DNA from: Clavulina sp. PMI_390
Taxonomy: Eukaryota; Basidiomycota; Agaricomycetes; Cantharellales; Hydnaceae
Assembly (NCBI GenBank): GCA_015039315.1
Contig: WIDE01000060.1
Span: forward strand, 154,881 to 195,134
DNA: 40,254 bases
Direction of reading: 5' to 3'
Both the position numbers and the translations under genes were made by a program. Below, piece by piece: positions 1 to 10,062 of this stretch (its first letter is position 1; the number at the start of each line of letters is the position of its first letter). A model generated the notes under the pieces. The model saw only the letters and a program-made list of their open reading frames with translations, searched no databases and was not told the DNA's origin.

Positions 1-489
1 GAGACTCCATACTGGCAACCTTCTCCTTCAGTCCCCAGTCCATTCTCCATCAACAGCACACTCCATGATCCTTCGTATCCTAGCGGCCAAACCGATGCCT
101 GGGCTTTCTACGTCCAAACAAGCTCGAACATCTATGCTTATGGCGTGAACTTATACAGCTTCTTCAATGTGGGTTCGCTCCTCTATACGGACGCTGCTAT
201 GATGCTTACATTTATTGTTACTTTTAGAATTATAGCCAAGACTGTCTGGACACTTACAATTGCCAGCAGGCTAACTTTGGCATTGACACTTCGTCAACTT
301 CCGTATATGTCTACAATCTTAACACGTAAGCTCATTCTTCTCCCAGCGACCTTCCATCTGCTAACGGATATTTCCTACAGTGTCGCGAGTTCCTACCTTG
401 TTTATGTGGGCTCAACTGGTGTTGCTCCTGCCACAACCAACCTCGACGGGTTCACATCTAACATAGGGTTGTGGAAGTCCTCTTCATGA
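1..489 (+). CDS. Exo-beta-1,3-glucanase, GH55-like, C-terminal part (5' end outside window)
   Basis: Three exons can be joined in frame: 1-168, 228-325 and 381-489, separated by GT-AG introns of 59 and 55 bp, ending at TGA 487-489. The peptide contains QTDAWAFYVQTSSNIYAYG, then FFNNYSQDC with a cysteine-bearing stretch (DCLDTYNCQQ), and closes with a VYNLNT/ASSYLVYVG strand and a short tail. This pattern of beta-helix strands and clustered cysteines is typical of the C-terminus of fungal GH55 glucan 1,3-beta-glucosidases (pectate-lyase-like double beta-helix). Such enzymes are secreted and release glucose from the non-reducing end of beta-1,3-glucan for nutrition or wall remodelling. The signal peptide and catalytic region lie upstream of base 1, so activity cannot be judged. 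The family call rests on remembered family features rather than a search. Confidence 0.7.
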   Translation, partial: ETPYWQPSPSVPSPFSINSTLHDPSYPSGQTDAWAFYVQTSSNIYAYGVNLYSFFNVGSLLYTDAAMMLTFIVTFRIIAKTVWTLTIASRLTLALTLRQLPYMSTILTRKLILLPATFHLLTDISYSVASSYLVYVGSTGVAPATTNLDGFTSNIGLWKSSS

Positions 490-867
490 TCGGACTGTTA
501 GGGATTTTCTGTTTTAGGGCTCGATGTGGTTGCCCCCTTGTATTGTTGTCGATAATCTTTATGAGGAAGGGTTGACACAAACACGGAATAACGATTCCAT
601 CCAAACTTCTGCAGCCACAACCAACGATTGCTTCTGACCCGCCTGTGAGACTTTGTAATGGCTTCATCCAATTCACTCAGCCAATCTGGCGAACAGCTAG
701 GAATAAGCCTCTTGACTCTTTTACTATCGTCTCATCGTTCGAACCATTGAGATATGTTGATAGGGTACATCCGCAAAGCACTCTACTAGGGTATATTATA
801 CCCGTGATTGAAACAAATGCAGAAAGAGAGAGAACATGAAGGGTCCGTCTGGTGTTTCTTATATAAG
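490..867. other. Intergenic: 3' flank of the glucanase gene and 5' flank of the tRNA gene
   Basis: No coding exon, repeat or RNA gene was found here. A TATATAA stretch (860-866) lies directly against the 5' end of the tRNA; this is closer than expected for an upstream TATA element, so no role is assigned. Short open frames on both strands lack family features. Confidence 0.5.
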
Positions 868-951
868 TTCTCGCTGGTATATCGGTAGAACACACCCCTG
901 TCATTGCTGTCAGGGTCGGGTGAGAGCTGGGTTCGACTCCCAGGCGGGAAG
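868..951 (+). tRNA. tRNA-Asp (anticodon GTC) with a 13-nt intron
   Basis: The acceptor stem pairs 868-874 (TTCTCGC) with 944-950 (GCGGGAA), with one G-U pair, followed by discriminator G951, which is an Asp identity base. The anticodon stem pairs 893-897 (CACCC) with 918-922 (GGGTG). The loop reads CTGTCA at 898-903, an intron at 904-916, then C917, so the spliced loop is CTGTCAC with anticodon GTC at 900-902. The intron sits at the canonical site after position 37. The T arm is perfect: CTGGG (927-931), TTCGACT, CCCAG (939-943). Box B matches GGTTCGANTCC (930-940), and box A is near 875-885. The D stem is weak (G877-C891, U878-A890, then a mismatch), which leaves slight doubt about full function. 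The mature length would be 71 nt before CCA. Confidence 0.85.
904..916 (+). other. tRNA-Asp intron (13 nt)
   Basis: These 13 bases interrupt the anticodon loop between tRNA positions 37 and 38. Removing them restores a 5-bp anticodon stem and the 7-nt loop CTGTCAC. The intron contains CTGTCA, echoing the anticodon loop 5' to it, so an alternative shorter stem (ACCC/GGGT) could form in the precursor. Confidence 0.75.
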
Positions 952-966
952 CTTTTGCCGTTTTTT
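952..966 (+). terminator. RNA polymerase III terminator of the tRNA gene
   Basis: A run of four T (953-956) just after the discriminator is followed by a run of six T (961-966). T4-T6 runs on the coding strand directly 3' of a tRNA are the standard Pol III stop. Confidence 0.7.
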
Positions 967-1215
967 CGTCTGACAATCTCGAAGATCAGAGTGATGCATT
1001 TAGTACGATACTACTCATGGGTTTACAAACGTGTACGAGCATAGCAAGGTCGACAGCGCAAAGTAGTAACGCCATTACTGACAAGATTGAAGGATAGAGA
1101 GGAAAAAAAATGGTGCCGATCGTTGGTGAAGGTGGAGAGAGCCTACAACATGAACTTTATTCTGGGCCTAAAGAGCAAATAGGTCACAACCGCATATACA
1201 AGCTATCAGAGATTG

Positions 1216-2710
1216 CTATTTAGCTGAGACGACAAGTCTCGGCGCACCAAATAGTCCCTCAACTTTTGGAGGAGCTCGTGCCGCAGGTGGCGGGGTAGGT
1301 CGTGGAGGAGGGGCAAATCGCGGATTTGCTATTGAAGCCACACATGAGGCCAAGTGTAATCATCCGAACGAGCAAAGGTGATTGGAGTTGTTATGTTAGC
1401 AATTTCCTTTGATCAAACAGGGCATCTAGGGAACTTACGCGCCCAGTTCGCCCAGCCTGGGGGCTCCGTACTAATGCCCACACCCATGCCCATGCCCATG
1501 CCCATACCCATACCCATACCACCACCCATCATTCCATGTCCATTTTGAGATCCCGAAGGAGCCATTGGCATAGACCCCATTGGGCCCATCGAATGTATTC
1601 CCATGCCCATAGGCATCGGCATTCCATGCATTTGAGGGATCGGAGGCGTGTGCGATCTTGCTATGCCCGCACTAGGTGTAGGGCTACCTTCCCCAGCAGC
1701 AGAGGCCCCGCCGCGTGTGCCTCCCTTGGCTGCTCTCCGCTTGGGGCCACGTTCTCGAGGGTCGATGGTCCTCCAAGCAGATTTTGCTGGCTCTGACGGT
1801 TGTGGGGAAGGGACGAGGGCCATCATGGGGTCCGCAAGAGGGTCGAGATCGGAATCGGAGGGGCGGGGAGAGGGCTGAGCCGAAGAAGGTGGGCCGGTTG
1901 GAACGTTCAGAGTAGACTAAGAAGCGAAATAGGATGGTCATATTGTTCACGGTGAGCTCTATCATGACGAGTCGCAGCAGTAGCACCGGCAGATCGAACG
2001 TACATGCATGAACCTATACACAGTGAAATAGTTGAGCACGCATTGGGATGGCGAATCAAGACGAGGACTCACCAGGAATCGCTTTGGGGAGCCTGCCCAT
2101 GGCCGAATCCACCCATACCTATCGTCCGCACGAGCTCGCTCGGATCACACTTGCTAACAGGATGGCACTAAACGACGAGTTAGATGCGTACCTGTGCTAC
2201 CGAAACCGAAAGCTCCTGGCCCAACATCATTGCCGCTTTGCAGGATATTCCTCATTTGCATGAGCTGGGAAACTTCCCTCTGCAGATTTGCTCTGTCGTT
2301 CTTGAGTGCTTCGATTTCGCGCGTCACCTGCCATGCTTGGCGCATCAAATCGTTCCTAACCATTCCATATGTGTCGGATATCAAGGTGTTAGTTGGTTCA
2401 TTATACCGGCTGGAGATATGCACGGAATATAGCACTCACATCATCTCCCTGCAATAGCACCGAAGGGAATATAACGCAAAAGTGTGCATATAGATGATGT
2501 ACACAAGTATTCGAAGCGAGTACGTGAGTGTGTCCAATGTAGGTACCGGAAGTGATGATCGCGGGCAGAAGTAAGAAGATCCAAGTAGTTAGCTTCATGT
2601 TTTTTTGCAGCTCAGCTTGGCTGGCGAGCATCGTAGCATTCTTATGCTCAAAGGTCGACTAACTTTTCAGGATCAGGATCATAGGGGCCACGTTCCGAGT
2701 CTTGTGCCAT
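1216..2710 (-). CDS. Unrecognised Met/Gly-rich, coiled-coil protein
   Basis: I do not recognise this protein. A consistent 3' model joins exons 2355-2192, 2118-2073, 2013-2004 (10-nt micro-exon), 1916-1439 and 1328-1216 (stop TAG). From N to C it shows a helical, probably coiled-coil stretch (QAWQVTREIEALKNDRANLQ), a Gly/Met segment, a Ser/Pro-rich segment, a basic patch (PRERGPKRRAAKGG) that could be a nuclear signal, a long Met/Gly/Pro tract with MG dipeptides repeated seven or more times, and a Pro-rich C-terminus (NPRFAPPPRPTPPP) ending VVSAK. The 5' end is uncertain. An ATG at 2710 opens MAQDSERGPYDPDPE, with a donor at 2663, and an exon near 2620-2580 and a 9-nt exon near 2440 may follow, but I could not join all of them in phase. 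The composition suggests a nuclear or RNA-binding scaffold; this is a guess. Confidence 0.5.
1482..1520. repeat. Hexanucleotide tandem repeat (CCCATR)n inside coding sequence
   Basis: About six copies of CCCATG or CCCATA in tandem. On the minus strand they encode the MG dipeptide run of the Met/Gly-rich protein. The unit is a multiple of three, so copy-number changes would keep the frame. Confidence 0.8.
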
Positions 2711-3135
2711 GGCGAGCGATGTGTTGACGAGTGGTTCGAGTAGTGCTCGCGGAGTGTTGACCTGGTCAAAGATCTATATGCAAGAACGACCAACAAGTTT
2801 CGAGCAGTCGGAGAGGCGAAAGGGTCTTCAAGCTTGTATGTGTTCAGTTGTTAGTTGGAGACGCCCGATTGAGGGCCACCCGCCATGAGGCATCAGCCAG
2901 CTTGGACTATTTGGCTATGTCGCCAATTCCACATATGACATTAATAGGAAAATAAAGAAAAGTAAGTGGATAATCAGAAGAGCCAAAAGGAAAATACTAC
3001 GGCTACATTGGAATACAGAAAACAGGGGGTGGTTATTCATTCTTTTAACATTCAATCAACACCAGGGTCGACGAAGGCTAGCACTGCGAGACCGATCGCG
3101 TGCTCGCAAGCTTCTGACACTTTTTAATCCACGTA
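2711..3135. other. Intergenic, between two minus-strand genes
   Basis: This holds the 3' flank of the ERT1-type gene (stop at 3136) and the presumed promoter of the Met/Gly-rich gene. An AT-rich, A-rich patch near 2940-3000 could belong to the 3' UTR. No coding exon or repeat was seen. Confidence 0.4.
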
Positions 3136-5510
3136 TCAATGTCGGATAAAATTGCCTGTGATGAGGGATAATGAGTATATCCACAAGTTGCAATTCGAAC
3201 CACAGGAATGCTGAACTCACCAGCAATCAACGTTGGGATCCCATGTAGATCGCGCTGGATCGTAAACGAAAAACAGCAATTGATCATACGCTCCTGCGGT
3301 GGGCCTTCCTTTTCCCTTTCTTTAGCTCTTCTCCGCCCGGATTGCTGATGCCCTTGGGTTGGAGCGATGATGGGGCTGTTATTGATGGTATTGGGCGGAG
3401 GTGCAAGCGAGAGGGTCGACGGTGATGGCTTGTAACGTAGCACGCAGGACGTGAGCACCGCTTTTTGCGCCGCATCAAATGCGACGTGGCCGTATTTCTG
3501 CAATGAGTTGGGGCCGGTATTGGTGAGGCGATGGGTGGCAAGGCGCGAGTGGACAGGCCGGGGTGAGGCTTACCTCCCAATAGTTAACAGCCGACTCCTC
3601 CGACATGAGCTCGTATATGCACAACCGTCCCTATTATGATGATCAGCATTATTAGTCAAGACGCGTGGTCGAATAGTCATCACGCGAGGTGCTTAGTCAC
3701 TTACATCCTTCAATAGTCCGACGTCCACACCCACCAAGTCGGCAAACTCTTTGTTTCCCTATGTGATATTTGAGGGACGGCGTTAGATTACTTGTGGGGG
3801 AGGGACAGCCATATTTCTGGTCTGGACGGACGGATCAACACACCTTGTAGATTTCTCCGGTTCGCCTCCAAAGACAGGCTGGGATCCCCATCGCAGAGAA
3901 TACTCGATCATAGCTGAGCAGCAGACGTTCGAATGCCTCTTCGATAAAGACAAGGTCGATATCTGTCAAAGATTGCGCGATGGCCTGATCAAATTAGGGT
4001 GAGAGGGGGGAGAAACGCCGGTGAGAGGGGATTTTGCTCGAAAAAGTGGGGGAGAGAGGACGATCAAGAACTGATTGCTTACCCTGAACTTAGGCCGGAC
4101 AATTGTCAATGGCTGTAGAATTTGCTGCTTGGATTGGGGCGAAACGCTGCCAGGGACACACAGATCAGGCCGCGTTGATCATTGGAAATAGACGAAATAG
4201 GAAGAAATGGACTCACTTTCTCTCCATCCATCTACCCAGCCGTGCATAGCCATTCACATAGTTGAACGGCCTGAGCAGCCCTGCTTCATACTTGGCATGG
4301 ATGACTCTTGCAAGGCGCTCATCGCGGGTGCCATCTTCCTGGTCTGCTGCGGTGAGGAGGAAGCGTTCCGTTTTGGTGGTACTCGAAGGAGGCAAGACTT
4401 GGATGGGGGAGTCGTTCGTGGTTGCATTAAGTTGGGACTGGGTTAAGGAAGAAAGAGGGAGCTCGGAAGTGGGAGTGGAGGATGCAGGCGGAGCGAAAGC
4501 TGATGTTTGTAGTGAAGGCGGTGGAGGCGCAATGTTCGTGAACGCCGGAGGAAGAAGGGGTTGCTGTAGTGTAGCCTGAGGTTGTGGCGCTGTTGATGAG
4601 AATCCGAAGCTTGCATTAGGGTCGGCGAGATTTGATGCTGGCTGAGACTGGGGTGGGAGTGGGGGTTGAGAGGTTAGATTGTTGAGGTTGGCGCCACCGT
4701 TGAAGAAAGATTGATCCTCAAGAGACTCGAGAAAGTCACTGTGGAATACAGTATTAATGTGAAGGTGAGCATTAAGGAGAAAAAAAAACGTAGGTAAAGG
4801 TAGCAGGGTTGCGGGTACTTGCCTGAGGACCGAAAACTCGGTGCCCCCACTTTCCGGAGGGAAAAGAAGCGGCCATGTAGATGCGCCATTGGTGCCCGTG
4901 AGGGGAAAGTTGAAAGGGCTTTGTGTTGGTGCAGTGGCAGTTGCGTTGGTGCCCAGACCTGCGACGGGAACACTCGGAAGCGGCGCAAGATTTGTATTTC
5001 CATCTAGCGCGCCGACCCCAGTAAGGGGAGCACCAGTAGGCACAGATTCTGGTATTGTTGGCTCGATAGGTTTCTTAGGTTCATCGTGACAGAGATGGCC
5101 GATATCGCGTTTTATGCTGGAGAGGTGTTTGCGGGGGGGTCAATTGAATCGGGTGCAAGGTAGCGAGAGCAATATGTCAGATGAACCCACCAGCGTTGGC
5201 ATGGACGGCCTAAGATGAATGATGAGAGGATAATGAGGGTATGAAGGCCGTTGGTATCAGGCCAATTTTGTGCTACCAAGAAGGAAGCGCTTACTGTCGT
5301 CGCATGTCATATGGCTCCGTCTGCAGTAGAGGCACGCATGGCTTACTGAGCCCCAGGTCGGAAACCAACGAAGAGAGAAACATCAGCGTGTACCGTTCTT
5401 GCGCATAAATGGGAATGAAATCAACGATCACCTTTACGCCTCTTTCCGCCACCCTGTCCTGCGTTCTTCCTTGCGGTTGCGTCTTTGTGGTCATCATGTT
5501 GCATCGACAT
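3136..5510 (-). CDS. ERT1: Zn2Cys6-PAS transcription factor, ERT1/RDS2 type (gluconeogenesis activator)
   Basis: Eleven exons join in phase: 5510-5432, 5345-5295, 5209-5191, 5116-4823, 4738-4217, 4146-4083, 3984-3844, 3758-3705, 3630-3574, 3497-3221 and 3155-3136, giving 525 aa. Residues 24-59 form a basic patch plus a binuclear zinc cluster with cysteines 31, 34, 41, 47, 50 and 59 (CX2CX6CX5CX2CX8C; core ACLYCRRSHMTCDDS). A Pro/Ser-rich middle follows, then the family block ARVIHAKYEAGLLRPFNYVN and a PAS region: FIEEAFERLLLSYDRVFSAM, CLWRRTGEIYKGNKEF, YWEKYGHVAFDAAQKAVLTS. It ends NFIRH. Family members (yeast Ert1/Rds2, Aspergillus AcuK/AcuM) bind promoters of gluconeogenic genes during growth on non-fermentable carbon. 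The start is the first ATG after an in-frame TAA. Intron 4 (4822-4739) is GC-AG. The gene symbol is by family; orthology to ERT1 rather than RDS2 is not settled. Confidence 0.87.
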
Positions 5511-7126
5511 GCTTTGTGGAGGATGGGCAGGAGGAGCGCTTTACAGGTTCCGCTGTAATCTCGTCGACCTTTTGAGTCACTTTGTGAGAGGTCGGAATAG
5601 GCGGAAACCGGGAGGAGGGGGTGGAACGAGCACGAGCAGCGATCGGGTTCAGGAGACTATATATTCGTTTCTCTGCATGCATACGAGTATTTGGCTCGTC
5701 GGGCCCGAACTCCGGAACCTCCTCCAGCCAATAACTGGGCAGCTGATAGTTGTCGAAAGCTACTATCTGTCAAGCCAGCTACGAAGAATGCAATGCTACC
5801 ACTCAATGTGACGCTATTCCCCTCGGATCCTTCTTTTGCTCTTATCGCACTGCCTTCCACGAGCAAGTTTGTTTCTGTGTTCCACCATCTCTGTCCGATA
5901 CCAGTCTCTACGCAACATCCGCCCAGACGCCCCACCGGCCCAACAATACTCAACGCCGATGGCGCCGCGGCCTCCATGCGGATTTGTGACCCCCGTCCGG
6001 AGGTGAAGAAAACTGAGTTGTGAGTTTGGTAGTTTCCGGCGCAGGGATAATCCAGTATGTCTTCATTGAATGTCTCTTCCCGTTGTGTATCTAGTATCGA
6101 AGCTCAAATAGGTTAGTTCGGACTTCCTGGCTACTGTAGCCCCAGGCCCTAGGCTCATTCTCCAAACGTCCGCCGCTCTCTTCAACAATCCCTGAATCCG
6201 AAATGAAGCACCCCACTTGGCCTGAACAGGATAACCTTCAGGTCCTCATTCGTTCGAAGATCGGTAACATTCTTCATATGAGACTCATTTGTGTCCCAAA
6301 ATATCTTCCTAGCTTAAGGGGAGTAGACAACTAGGACACTGCGCAATGGACGAACCGCATCAATGCGTCATGATATCCACACAAGGGAACCCCAGCATTA
6401 ATACGCTCGTGATACAAGGAAAGCTTCTATCCGATGCTGTCACTAGCGATAACACACCTCCCCAACTAGATCATTCACTCGCTTCGGCAATACGGTTTTG
6501 TTGATGCTGGGATTGCGTGCCATGAATTGATAGTTACGAGCCCCAGTCGTTCGTACTGCTGTCCGTGGCCGTTATCAATTAATTGGCGCATCGACTCGGC
6601 CTTCCTATCTCACATCAAAGAGACTCGGGAGACAGGCGAACATACTTTTTGCCTTTCACTTCACGGTGTCGCGGCTCGCCTTGTTCTATGCCTCAACGTG
6701 AGGGCAATTTAGACGACATCTACGAGATCAAGCAGTCAGTTATCCTTGTGTCTCAACCCCATTTGAGCTGTGTCCGTCAGTGTATGTCGATGCCTTTCAT
6801 CATCCTGGCGCGTGGCCACTTAGCATATTTCCTGTCTATGTTCCATCCGGCTGATAGATCTCATGAGCCTCAGCTCTAGCACTCCAACAAAGTCCAGCGA
6901 CCGCATTCAATGTACCGACCATTGTCATCTCTTTGTCGAGGCGACAAATAGTACTAACAAATTGAGAATTCGAGGCGCTTCATGAGCTCTTTGTCCGTAG
7001 GCTGATATATAAAGTGATATCTATCCCAGCAGTGACCACACGTAACCCCCCTCCCCCGTCCTTTGGCCGACCACTAGGGGAACCTGGCCTTTTGACGCTC
7101 TCATTCCTCATCCTCCTACTTCCCAC
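5511..7126. other. Divergent intergenic region between the ERT1-type gene and the F-box gene
   Basis: This 1.6 kb holds both promoters. A TATA-like site for the F-box gene is at 7006-7013. An open frame at 5750-5989 (+) encodes a cysteine-rich peptide starting right after a TAG that could be a 3' splice site, but no convincing upstream exon or signal peptide was found. The rest (6000-7000) shows no coding exon, repeat or RNA gene. Confidence 0.45.
7006..7013 (+). promoter_or_regulatory. TATA box candidate of the F-box gene
   Basis: TATATAAA lies 114 bp upstream of the ATG at 7127, a usual spacing for a fungal core promoter with a short 5' leader. Sequence match only. Confidence 0.4.
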
Positions 7127-9158
7127 ATGGAACAGCCCAATATCCTTACCCTCCCTTACTGCCTCGACAGCCACACCCAAATCAACATGACGGTCATGGC
7201 ATGGAAGCTCCAGAGCCTCTCCATTGAGCTCCTCATCCATATTTTCAGCTTCCTTCCTCAAGGCACCCTACACGCGCTCACTCTCGCCTCCAAAGAAGCT
7301 CACATCTTGTCGAATCCGTTGCTCTATCGGCATATCCGTATCTCGCGACTACTTGGGTCCTTCCCCAAGCTAATCACAGAATTTGATGGTGTTGAAGAGA
7401 ATTCCAAAAGCAAAAGTGAGTAATCAATATGCCTGCATAAGTGCGGGGATCTCGCGCTATTAGGACGGCGAAGCTGACTGCCTTTCAGTCTCCTCCACTC
7501 CTTTGTTGACAAGGACTTTCTGGTATGATGACAACATTGACAGGGACGAAACCTCCGCCATCCGCAACTCATACCCATTAGAGGCTGAGGAAGATGAGGA
7601 TGATGCATCGTTCATTTCAGAGAGTGGCCAAATGGACTTGATATCAGAGACGGACGAGGACGTGAGCATGGACGTTGACTATGAATCCTTCGATCCTGGG
7701 CGTGTGCTCTTGCTACTTCTCCGCACACTCCTTCGGCGACATGACCTCGCGCGGTACGTACGATCGATTCAGATGGATTGCGCCGGGTGGCTTGGGGAGT
7801 TCGATCCTCAAAGCGAGCTCGACCTCATGATAGGGTATACTCGGGATGACATCTCGGATAATTACTTCGACCTCTTTGGCTGGCCTAAAACGGCACGGGG
7901 AGAGTTCCAAGAGCTCTATGACACTTGGCAGGGAATGATGACGGCAGGCTTTTTCGAACAGAATGAACTTCCTCGGCCTCGACTGTACCTGACTGGCTCT
8001 CCCGCTGGTCTCGTTGTGTCCATCCTGGATCTTATTCCCAACCTTCGACGCCTCAGCCTCGTCGCAGATTACGTGATTTCCACCGTCTCTACAGCCTGTG
8101 TGGATGGCCTCCTCGGTCCACTTACTGCTGGACTGAAGACCGTCAAGCACATTGAATTGGTCACTGCGCCAGCCCCTGGACTATATCCTGGTGCTGTTGA
8201 CGACGACGACGACGATGAATGGGCTGAAGGCTTTCCCGTGGAGGTCGTTCTCCCAATTCTGTGCCTCCCGAACCTCGGAACCCTTCGTGTCTCTGGATTC
8301 CACTCTAGGACTACCGACGACTTCGATCGAAGCCCTGAATATCGGTCTCAGATGGCCAACATTATCCCTCCCGAGCTTTGCAGTGTACAGGCCTCTCTCA
8401 AATCGCTCAACCTCAGGATCCAGGAAGATGACTGGGACTTCGTCGTTCCGCTATTCCCGGGTCGCCGCAGTGGATTGCACGCGCTCTTCGCTTCCCCTGC
8501 CCTGCGTGGACTTGAGTCATGCACCATATCGTTCTCTAAGCCTTTCGACCCCCGGCCTGTGCCCTTCAGTTATAACCACGCTATCCATGCGTTACTTGAG
8601 GCTCTTGCGCCCTTGTACCCCTCGCTGCGGTCACTCAATCTTCGTGGCACGGTGCCCGAGCGTGAGTGCGAGCTTATAGACTCGTTTGAGCTAAGCTTGT
8701 TGCAGTATCGATCTCCTCCACAACATATGCTGTTCGCAGGCGTGAACTCCCATCCTGCGTTCCCTCAAGTCGCCGCTCAGCTCCTACAACACTTCACCGC
8801 ACTTTCGGAGCTCAACATCCCGGCCCTTCTCCTCGCCCCTCATGGCTCCATCAAGCTTACCGAGTCTCTCCAGAATCCATCCATGGGACACCATGTAGCC
8901 TCAGGCGCCTGGGTGCCTCCAAATGCGCACACGTGCACGGTGTCGGTGCGTGGGTGGGGCAACTTACTCGACTTTTGTCATGCGACAGGCCTCCTGAAGC
9001 AAGTTGGTGCTCGGGAGCAGCACAGCGTGAAGCATCGAGTGTCGTCGAAATGGTTTGATGACCATGGCTTGCGCTTTGTGGTTGATGAGAGCGATCCCTT
9101 ATACAAGACTTCATCTGGTGTGGTATCCCTCCGTGATTTGGCCGATGCAAGGTGGTGA
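7127..9158 (+). CDS. F-box domain protein
   Basis: Two exons, 7127-7415 and 7489-9158, with a 73-bp GT-AG intron, give 652 aa. Near residues 25-70 is an F-box (LQSLSIELLIHIFSFLPQ, then TLASKEAHILSNPLLYRHIR), the helical module that binds Skp1 in SCF ubiquitin ligases. After it comes an acidic stretch (EEDEDDASFI and EDVSMDVDYE), then a long Leu-rich body with repeated segments such as SILDLIPNLRRLSLVADYV, LPNLGTLRVSGF, ASLKSLNLRIQ and YPSLRSLNLRG, which look like irregular leucine-rich repeats. A second acidic run (DDDDDD) lies near residue 360. The Leu-rich part would be the substrate receptor; the target is unknown. An in-frame ATG at 7187 is an alternative start. F-box/LRR genes are numerous and variable in Agaricomycetes. 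Confidence 0.8.
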
Positions 9159-10062
9159 AATAGAAGAGATTCGATGAGGAACCTGACCCGCCTTCTTGAT
9201 CTGCATGTGGGATATGTGATGTTGATTTTGACAGTGATACTCACCTTCATTACCCTTTTTGTGAATTTACTTTCCTTGCTTTTTTTCTGTTTTTTGCTCC
9301 TTCCTCTGTCTGCGAACGTATAATACTCTTGCAATTCCATGATAGAGTATGAATCTGTATGATAAGCTTAGGCGAGCTGTCGATGCTCCCAGGTTCGTCC
9401 CTGATATCTTGGCAGACCTCATAGCCGTACATTGAGGGAGGGGTGGAGGGGGAAACCGGCCGTGAACCAAGTTATTCATGCATATTGTGCCATGCAGCTC
9501 CTTGGCTGAAGAGCCTCATCTGGATGTATGTTGCTATCTTGGGCGATTCGGGGATGCGCTGAGGTCTGTGGTGTGTAGGGGTGCTTGCGCAGAAGGGTAC
9601 TTAATTGTTTCGTTCAGCCATCAATGCATGATATTTTCGGGGCTGCTCGAGTGAGAGAGGTCGATGATATTTGGATATTTAGGGTCGTTCGAATTTTTCT
9701 TATCAGAATATGTTTGGCTTGGCTCATGCGCGGTACCATGCCAACAAATTGGCTCGTGTCAATCAGGGTCGCTGGCAGAGGCATGATATGTCGTAATATA
9801 TGGTTGGGTAACGTATTTAGCGTGGAGCATCGAATGACGGGCCGGACAGTTGCGACAGACGTTCATAAGTATCATTTCAGAAGGCAGGTCCAGGTACAGC
9901 CGAATCCGAGCAGATAAAACTACGGGGAGTCCACCCGTTACTTGGGTGGAGCTCAAGTGAGTCACAATCAGCCTCGCGTGGGAGGGGCTTGTTTACGTCT
10001 CTTTACACCGTCATTGAGACTTCTGGGGTCGCGTTTCTGGCCAGCCACAAATAGCCCATGAA
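9159..10062. other. Intergenic between the F-box and TBC genes (tandem)
   Basis: 3' flank of the F-box gene and promoter of the TBC gene. A T-rich patch near 9255-9305 may be the 3' UTR. No coding exon, RNA gene or repeat was recognised. Confidence 0.45.

Noticed and set aside
677..976. 99-aa minus-strand open frame
   Set aside because: It runs through the tRNA-Asp gene and has no family features.
1482..1520. Short tandem repeat considered as a CRISPR or minisatellite array
   Set aside because: Six-base units with no spacers, fully explained by the MG-coding tract.
4262..4579. 105-aa plus-strand open frame
   Set aside because: Antisense shadow of the ERT1-type gene's middle exon.
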